Origin: Eumeta japonica
Lineage: Eukaryota; Arthropoda; Insecta; Lepidoptera; Psychidae
DNA: 64,000 bases
Assembly (NCBI GenBank): GCA_005406025.1
Contig: BGZK01001551.1
Coordinates: 1-64,000, forward strand
Reading direction: 5' to 3'
Positions within the stretch are counted from its first letter, which is position 1, and each line of letters opens with the position of its first letter. The notes below the pieces were generated by a model, which saw nothing but the letters and a program-made list of their open reading frames with translations, ran no database searches and was not told where the DNA came from. Shown piece after piece: positions 57,061 through 64,000 of the stretch. A program made the translations under genes and the position numbers.

Positions 57061-59400
57061 GTCCATCTATGTAAGTACTTTGGAGTACTTTTCATTTCAT
57101 TCTACCGCGTATCTTTTCTGCCTAGGAATTTTTGGGCTACGTCATATGTTGCAAAGTTGAAAATCTTTTTTTTTTAAATAAACGTGTATTCCTATGACCT
57201 TGACCTAGTATTGACCTGCGTCGCAAATGGCCGTGCCAGCGATTAAATCATCATTGTTTTGTGATTTTAAATCGAATAGTGATTATTCGGGTCTCAAACC
57301 GCACTGAGCAGGAGTGGGAGGGCTTAAGATCCAATTTAAGCTCCTTGAACTGAAATAAAAGATTACGAAGGGGGCGTGCCTCAACAGTGAGGCGATTAAA
57401 ACTTGACACAACATTAATTTCTTATTAATGCAAAACTTATGATTGGTTTGCAGCTCATAAGTGTCATAACAAATAGATTTAATATTTTTAATCAGCTGTG
57501 GTACTGTCATATTAGTGTTATTGACGTCCATAAAAAGACAACGTTGGACAATTGATTGAAAAATTTATAAGTTTACGTAAGTAGTTTTTAAAGGGTAGGG
57601 TACTCGAATAAGATATACAAAAAAAAAATAATAAAATAAAAAAAATATTAGTTTGAATATTGGATCAGCATTTATTACCCCCTTTGGTTAACTAAAGACA
57701 GCGGTAGCCGACCCTCAGAGCGTCACGTTCGAATATGAAATTACCTGCTACGAAATTAGATTACAAGTTATTGATCTGTGTTTTTAGCTTTAGTTGAATT
57801 GCTTAATCCATCTCCGGGGAAGTACTTTAAGCCGTCGGTCCCGGAAGATCATAGGGTTGTTCTTGGACACTCACGCTGAGCCAATGTATAGAAGGTTTAA
57901 AGTGGAACTTTCTCGATCTGTAGAACAGAATAGTGATGCCAAAATAGAATACTAAGCACAGCATTGAATTCAAAAGTTGAACATATAAATGAATTTCTTT
58001 TTGTGTGAAATATATACTACTTTTAACGTCTCCAGAATTTAAACCCTAATATAGAAAAATTATTTAAATATATGTATGATATTATGGAAGTGCGAATGAT
58101 TGTAAGTGTTTTGTTCATATAATGACTTGAACGGCTTAATTCTAAATGAGTTGTAATATTGGACAAAAGTGGTTAAGTGCAAGTCGGATTCAAAGGGTTC
58201 TCTACCTCCTTAAGAACACTGTTAGTTATGGCGTGTATGCACACGTGCGAATGGGCGCTCACTGCCATTTTGTGTAATTATTACCAAAACATTTGATCAA
58301 TTCATTGCTTAGCAATTTAAATAACTTTGTCTCTAAATAAAAAGAATACAGTTTTGCTCTGTCCTTGTCGGAGAAGTAAAAATTTTTTTCTGAAAAAAAT
58401 AATATTTTTTACAACTTTTTAACTTCTAAAATGAGATATATATACAGAATACGATCGAGTAAATCTCCACCGGAGAAAACGCCTTATCCGGCTTACACGC
58501 TCGCTCAAAGTATACCATAATCATACACACATTTATTCTCTTCAAAGGGCCCGGCCACTTTGTTATCTCGTTTCTTAGAACCCCAGTAATGGTCTATTAG
58601 ACCATTCAAACTTAGCAGGTATGTCCCGGCGATGCATGGGCACAGCCGCGTGCAAACAAGGTCGGCAGGCCGGTAGCGACGTCAAATATTGACCCTGTAT
58701 ATACAAATATCAGGCGGACTGTCCGCTGTTTAGAGCGCTCTGTTTGTCTTTCTGTGTGTTACGGCGTGCCGGGCTCCGATATATAATTAGCTGCATGCGT
58801 TTCCTGTTAGCGTGAGAGGCCGTCTTTAATATTGCTTTTGGTGACGGCATCGAATTAAAATAATACGCTATTTTCGATTGTGAAATACAAATAGCCGAGC
58901 GTGACTACACGAGATAGTACGATTTACGTTCGACGTTGACTCGAATCGAACCTAATGAACCGTGTTTTCTCCTTTTCATCTATTTTGGCATATACAATTT
59001 CTTTTCTGTTTTCATCAAATTCATTTTCAATTTTTTCGTCTTTTTGAAGCGTATGCGCAAATATTATGGACTTGAAAAAAACTGCAAAACAATTAACCCC
59101 AAAACTGCTCACTGTTTTCGTACTTCAAATCTCAAAAAATTATATCTATGACCTTGAATATAAAAACTGTATGTAAAATAAGAATAATATCTAATATCCT
59201 AAATCCGATCTTATTCATTAAATAATTGATTATTTGATTTCGATGATATGTTTCGATTAAATTGGCCATTTTGACAGCGTTTGTAATATCCTGCGAAGTT
59301 TTTGAAAAATGAATTAGATTGGATTAAGTATTCTTGTAGTTATAAAAAAATTCAAATATTTTATTTTTGCGGTAATCATATTTATTTTAAAGAAAGAAAG
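57061..59400. other. Non-coding stretch with GC block at 58.55-58.93 kb
   Basis: TAAGCCGTCGGTCCCGGAAG near 57830 resembles a known lepidopteran repeat word (CCGTCGGTCCCGG). The block at 58550-58930 has raised GC and three short perfect palindromes (58588-58606, 58681-58693, 58714-58726). It is discussed as a finding. No exon is supported. Confidence 0.45.
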
Positions 59401-59401
59401 A

Positions 59402-59500
59402 CAAACAAGCATGCGAGCCAGCGGAAAGAAGTGGTCACCGCCGCCCATAGACATCCGCAACTCACAGAAGTTGCGGGTGGTTATTTAACCGATCAAGCTT
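59402..59500 (+). mobile_element. Core fragment of the CCCATGGACA repeat (copy 3)
   Basis: GTGGTCACCGCCGCCCATAG followed by ACATCCGCAACTCACAG is the core of the repeat family. CCGCAACT and AGTTGCGG form a small hairpin inside it. Confidence 0.5.
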
Positions 59501-60319
59501 AAATTTATGTAAAATCTAAAATTAGTTAATCCTTTTTAAATACAGCAAACTTAGTTTTAATTAGTTAATTCGTTTAGCACTCATTGGGCAAATATTTTTT
59601 TTTCCAATAACATCTCTTAATTAAGTTAAACAATATAAATAATAATTTAAAAGAAAAAGAATTTACTTCTTTGTAAATCTCATTGATCTAAATATATACC
59701 TTGCACGTAAATTATTTAATAACACCTCTAACGGTGTGTAATTTTTATTATCACCACAAGATGTCGTTATTTCACAGTAGGCCATCTAGACCATCATGAT
59801 AAGGTTAAAATTCCACTAGAGATGGCGCTATTATTACATATCAAACATTTATACGTATTAGAACACTGTTCTGTAATGCGAAAAGATTTATCCGTGCACA
59901 CCACAGATACAGACAATCTCTTGCCATTGACGTTAAGCCTCAGAAATCAGTTACTCAAATACGAATACAGAAGACCAAGCGTCTAGCTTGTCACTCCATA
60001 ATAACGTAGTTTTCCGATCAAAGTTACGTGATTTACAGCGGATTTACACAACCTACTGCCACAAAGAGGACACAAAATACTTCAAATACATCTCGTGAAT
60101 CGTTTCAGTTTCCAAAAAATAGTGGAGCTGGTTTAATGTTGCACAATCCCGGGTAAATCCTGAGTGTGTTTTAGATGTACAATTATTTGTACAAAAATGT
60201 CTAACAAATATTAAGGATAAATTATTCAAAAATCTTAATAAATGTCTGTAGTCCAGAAAGTCCTAAAGTTTGTAATGTTTGATATACTTACCGCTTTCGT
60301 ATGATTTTTTGATAACATT
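59501..60319. other. Non-coding stretch
   Basis: No recognisable feature. Confidence 0.5.
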
Positions 60320-60602
60320 TTCGAGGGGCGAATGAACTTGTAAGCCACTAGAGAGCACATGATCATCGTCGCCTATGGACAGTCGCACCTCCAGACGAGG
60401 TAGCAGTGCCTTGCCAGCCTCTTAGGCAGAAATAGGATATCTAAAGGGTGGTAGATTGATGGTGAAAAGTGGGACGTTGGAGGGTGAAGTTGGTCACCGG
60501 AACTCTCATTGGACGTAATACAACATCTTAAACTGTTAATTACTTTACGTCTGTATTCTGTGAGAGTATAGTATCTCTCATCTCGAACTAACCCGGTCAA
60601 AG
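60320..60602 (+). mobile_element. Lepidopteran interspersed repeat with CCCATGGACA core (copy 4)
   Basis: GCCACTAGAGAGCACATGAT, CGTCGCCTATGGACAGTCGC, GTGCCTTGCCAGCCTCTTAG, then GGGACGTTGGAGGGTGAAGT and TATTCTGTGAGAGTATAGTA. The first blocks match copy 1 (785 bp) and the last match copy 2 (56.2 kb), so together they define a unit of about 270-280 bp. The minus-strand ORF here is a shadow of the repeat. Confidence 0.7.
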
Positions 60603-63468
60603 ACTCAATTCAGAGTAAAGTTATGATGAAATGACTTCACTCTCTATTTTATATATTTTGACAAACTAGAAAACTTCGTATAGTACAATCGACTTTAATA
60701 TTCTAGCACTTAGATGTATTCTTTGGATGAATAAGATCTAGATGTTATTTACAGTCGGCGAAAAACTACAGAAAAAACGAAGTAAGCTCTAACACTCGGT
60801 CAAAATAACAAAGCAGTCCCTGATGCCTGCAAGTGCGCCGGTCTTATTCGTATTTATTTCAATTTTTCAAAAACTAAAGTGAATTAATTTCCCGCTATCT
60901 TGCCAAGGGAGTTGACGAAATTTGCATCTTTGAGAAAACTAGACTATTTTATTGGAATAAAGTCTTGCAGACGTTACAATAAAATCTACTTTTGGAATAC
61001 TTTATGTAGATTTTGGTATCGACAAAATGAAAAATCTTTTCAGTAATTCCTGAAATTAAAGCTTTGTTTTCATTAGGCTTCCTTTGATTATGCTTGTTTG
61101 CTCATACGTCTATAGATACGCAACTGTGTTTGATATAAGAAAGAAAACTAAAATTGCAAATACTGCTTGAAGACGACTCAAAAATATTTTATTATGGATT
61201 TTGAAGATTCCAAATGACGTGAAAGTTCTGAGAGAACTTAAAAAGAAATGCTTTTAGCAATAATAGTCATGTAAAGTTAGCAGATAAAGGAGGAAGGACT
61301 TATATAGGGAAAAAAATATTTATTCCTTCGATTGACCAAAGCACTAAATTGGTTGCTGGTTATTTATATTTGAATAGACTAATAAAGTAACTTTCTAATA
61401 TGACAATAGACACTGGTGCTATAAATTTTTGGGTCTAATTGCAATCCTATGTTTTATTTATTATATTATATATTAAACAGTACATACAGTTTGATGTATA
61501 AATATTATATAAATTTATTTCAGTTAACAGCAGGTGTGACCTAGTGTTCAGCGCATTAACAGGTTTTAGCTACGCGTGAATAGCGTGACAAGTTTTTAAG
61601 ACGAACCAAATATAATTAGTGCGATAAATACAATTATCTCACAAAATATATCATGATTACGGGTTACAAGATCCAAAATAATTCATACTAATGCGAGCTT
61701 TAATACGTGGGTATAAATTTAATACCTATGTATAAAAAAAAATGTTAGTTTCCAAAAAAAGTATTGTAATTATTTAATGTCTAACCCATTCTTTTCTTAA
61801 ACTCTTTTCACACGTATGTACTTATTTCGATTTTCATACTATCTATTATTGTAGAAATTTGCGCATGAGCATTTGCCCTTCATTCTTAGGAACGAATAAG
61901 ATTAATGATATGCACAAAAGGAAGAAAAAGAGCCAAATCAAATTCATAGTATTAAACTCGTAACACATTACGCGTGTCGAATTCCACCCCCGCTATAAGA
62001 GTCATTGCGCATATGTTTCACGTGATGCGTTTGCGTACAGCGGATTATGACGTTGCCTGGGGGCGACGAAGCCGGGGGCTGCGGCGAGGCGCGGCCTAAT
62101 AACGTTAATTCTGTTTTATGTAACGGGCGCGCCTGCGTGCAGACGTGTAACGTGGTGTGCGAAGTGAAACGCAAACGATGAGGATGTGTTTTATATTTCG
62201 TTTAATAAGATAAAACTTAATAATATGTAGACTTTAAACCGCCTGTGTTTAGAATAATTTGTTTTTTAGATATTTTTTCTGCATTTAATGTCCCTCAAAA
62301 ACATTACTATTACTAGTATAAAAATACAGGAGTTGCATATACAAAAATCTATCAATTTTAGTTTTACAGACCAAAATGAACATTTATGAAGTTATATTTG
62401 TTAAGTTTTCTAACATTTCAAACAAAATACCGTTATTGTCAATATATAAATTAAATTCCTAAAAAATTAATCTACGTCGTACTTTGCACGGACGCATTTT
62501 TATTTTACGATTCCACAAGTGAACATTCAATTTGAGATCTTATGGCGTACGGTTTTAACGTATGTCAGTAAAAGACTTTGTCTGTTCTTCTTCTTCTTGT
62601 ACTTCCGAATCAATGATTAATTTACTAAATTCTTTCAACTTTCAATAGGAATGTGGTAACACTTTAATTTTATTAAAATGATTCATTTCATTTAGCGATG
62701 AGAGCTTTAGTGATGAGATGAGTAACAGATCTAACATCTGTTGAAATAATACGAAAGATCGCTTTATAAAATTTAAATCAATTCAGCTGCTTAACTTATT
62801 TTAAACAAATATTCTGATAAAAAGCGACGCGGGCTAAGTTGCTCAGTAAATACTTCCGTCCGGTCGGACGTGTAGTGAAATCGTACTTTGAATACTGATT
62901 ATGATTCCAATGACGATCCCGCCTTCTATTGCGGCCTCAACCTTGACTCTTATTGACGTCATTCAAAACTAAATCGATATTCATTAATTGCAAAAATCAG
63001 TCAGTATCTGCCGCGACTATTTGCTTCAAAAACTCAAGCATTTCGTTTGTTCACATGCTACCGCGCTACCGCGAATATAACCTAATTTTCAAGTTTTTAA
63101 GCCTAGCAAACGCAAGTAAACAAAGCAGAACTTTAAAATAAGGAAATATAAAAGCCTCTAATGAGATCTCGAGTATGAGAACAATAAACAGGTGGACGAC
63201 GCTTCCCCACGATAATGCTTATGTTCGTGTATAAATGTTCTTTCACGTTACATTTGATAGGCTTTATGCCTGCACCTTCATCTGTGATCTCATTTTAAGG
63301 CTGACTTATTTCGAAATCAGACACTAACCTCTGTTTTCTGAGTACATTTTTTTTTAATTTCTCCAATACCGTAACACTAAAAGCAAATATTTTATTAAAA
63401 AAAATTAACTGCTCTGTGTATTGAATTTAACATATCGCGGAAACTTCTCGAGATATTAGTCGTCCCAT
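60603..63468. other. Long stretch with GC block at 61.97-62.18 kb
   Basis: AT-rich except for about 61970-62180, which contains GCTATAAGAG (TATA-like), TTTCACGTGATG (E-box) and GGGGCTGCGGCGAGGCGCGG. This may be regulatory DNA. No exon is supported. Confidence 0.45.
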
Positions 63469-63717
63469 CTAATCACTCTCAATGAGAATGTGTCTTAAGG
63501 CTACTTGATATTTCACAACGCCAAATAAAACCTTACCATAGAAACGTATGCCGTCATATTTTTCGCCCCCCAAATCGGACACATTTGATTGAATATCCGT
63601 ATTAATAACTTCCAGAGCCATGGACGCGATAATTGTTGCTACGTTGTTAAATTCATGCAGCCTGTTATACACAGGGATTTGGACACCTGAATGGGGTGTT
63701 GCGCAACCGTTCGTGAA
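63469..63717 (-). CDS. Exon-like segment, unrecognised protein
   Basis: The minus strand is open from a splice-acceptor-like CAATATCATAG through TNGCATPHSGVQIPVYNRLH, EFNNVATIIASMALEVINTD, IQSNVSDLGGEKYDGIRFYG and on to a stop at 63469. The residues are well mixed and GC is higher than in the flanks, so it reads like a folded extracellular or enzymatic segment, not noise. A donor-like ATG/GTAAGG lies at 63537/63536 and would give a 181-nt internal exon (63537-63717), phase 0 in and phase 1 out. Without that donor the frame ends naturally 23 codons later. I recognise no family. Adjacent exons were not found, so it may be a lone exon of a gene in a large intron setting, a pseudogene, or a chance ORF. 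Confidence 0.35.
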   Translation of the reverse strand, partial: FTNGCATPHSGVQIPVYNRLHEFNNVATIIASMALEVINTDIQSNVSDLGGEKYDGIRFYGKVLFGVVKYQVALRHILIESD

Positions 63718-64000
63718 CTATGATATTGTGAAATTTAAATGATATCGTCACTATGTAAAAGGGTGGTAAGGGCTTTTGTTCCATGTGTACAACTTACTTC
63801 GTGTTTATGGCATTGTGCTTAGTTATCATAGAGCCGTGGGTGAAATAAATAGTTATGTTGAAATATCAAAAAATACGGCGATTTCAAAGATTTTATTCAA
63901 TAACCGATTGCAATTTGTACTTTCAAAGAAAAAAAATCTTAACGGGTTCATGCTCAAAGTGTCTAACTAAAACGTATACTTCTCTTTTGTGTTAAAATTG
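63718..64000. other. AT-rich non-coding end of window
   Basis: A 64-codon plus-strand ORF (63776-63970) has no recognisable domain. Nothing else is seen. Confidence 0.5.

Noticed and set aside
1..64000. tRNA or rRNA genes, CRISPR arrays, telomeric TTAGG repeats and well-known conserved miRNAs (let-7, miR-1, miR-9, miR-10, bantam)
   Set aside because: I looked for their hallmark words and found none. The only pol III-like boxes are in the decayed SINE-like element at 52.3 kb.

Overview
This window is AT-rich (about two-thirds A+T by eye) eukaryotic DNA with no recognisable complete host gene. The repeat content points to a moth or butterfly (Lepidoptera). The evidence is decayed non-LTR retrotransposons of lepidopteran type, the interspersed repeat with the core CGCCCATGGACA, the repeat that opens AGGGTTCCGT and ends CGCACTTG(G/T)CCG, and a Helitron-like 3' end (GCGGGCAAAAGCTAG then T). 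Long stretches without coding sequence suggest an intergenic region or a very large intron. Several blocks of higher GC with clean regulatory motifs would fit the surroundings of a developmental gene, but that is inference.

Layout. 0-5.3 kb: a short interspersed repeat, two fragments of one non-LTR family (one carries a head-to-tail duplicated 3' end), and a degenerate 6-bp-period satellite-like block. 5.3-18.2 kb: mostly unique AT-rich DNA with twin hairpins at 10.6 kb, a TA microsatellite and small tandem duplications. 18.2-23.3 kb: two decayed non-LTR retrotransposons on the minus strand. The first is a reverse transcriptase with a nearly open frame broken by one TGA. The second is an endonuclease-reverse transcriptase of a different type whose 3' end carries three decayed repeat units. 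23.3-30 kb: another 3' fragment of the first family, an orphan ORF with a poly(A) signal, a Helitron-like end, AT palindromes and the tail of a third non-LTR family. 30-37.6 kb: mostly unique DNA, a pair of hairpins at 34.2 kb, and one more 3' fragment of the first family.

37.8-38.4 kb is the most GC-rich part of the window. It is a CpG-island-like block with paired CCAAT boxes, a GC box and a plausible splice donor, and is the best candidate for a promoter and first exon. 38.4-50.6 kb holds hairpins, repeat fragments and a 459-bp non-autonomous DNA transposon with 46-bp terminal inverted repeats and TA target duplications. 50.6-64 kb holds several repeat fragments, a tRNA-derived SINE-like element, a 28+28-bp perfect palindrome inside a repeat copy, a long TA microsatellite, a GC block with three short palindromes, and an exon-like segment on the minus strand near the right end.

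I found no operon, CRISPR array, tRNA or rRNA gene. I cannot show an undescribed functional system here. The strongest leads are the CpG-island promoter candidate, the two or three exon-like segments, the miRNA-like hairpins, and the structural rearrangements inside the transposon copies. Most open frames of 60-140 codons in this window look like chance.
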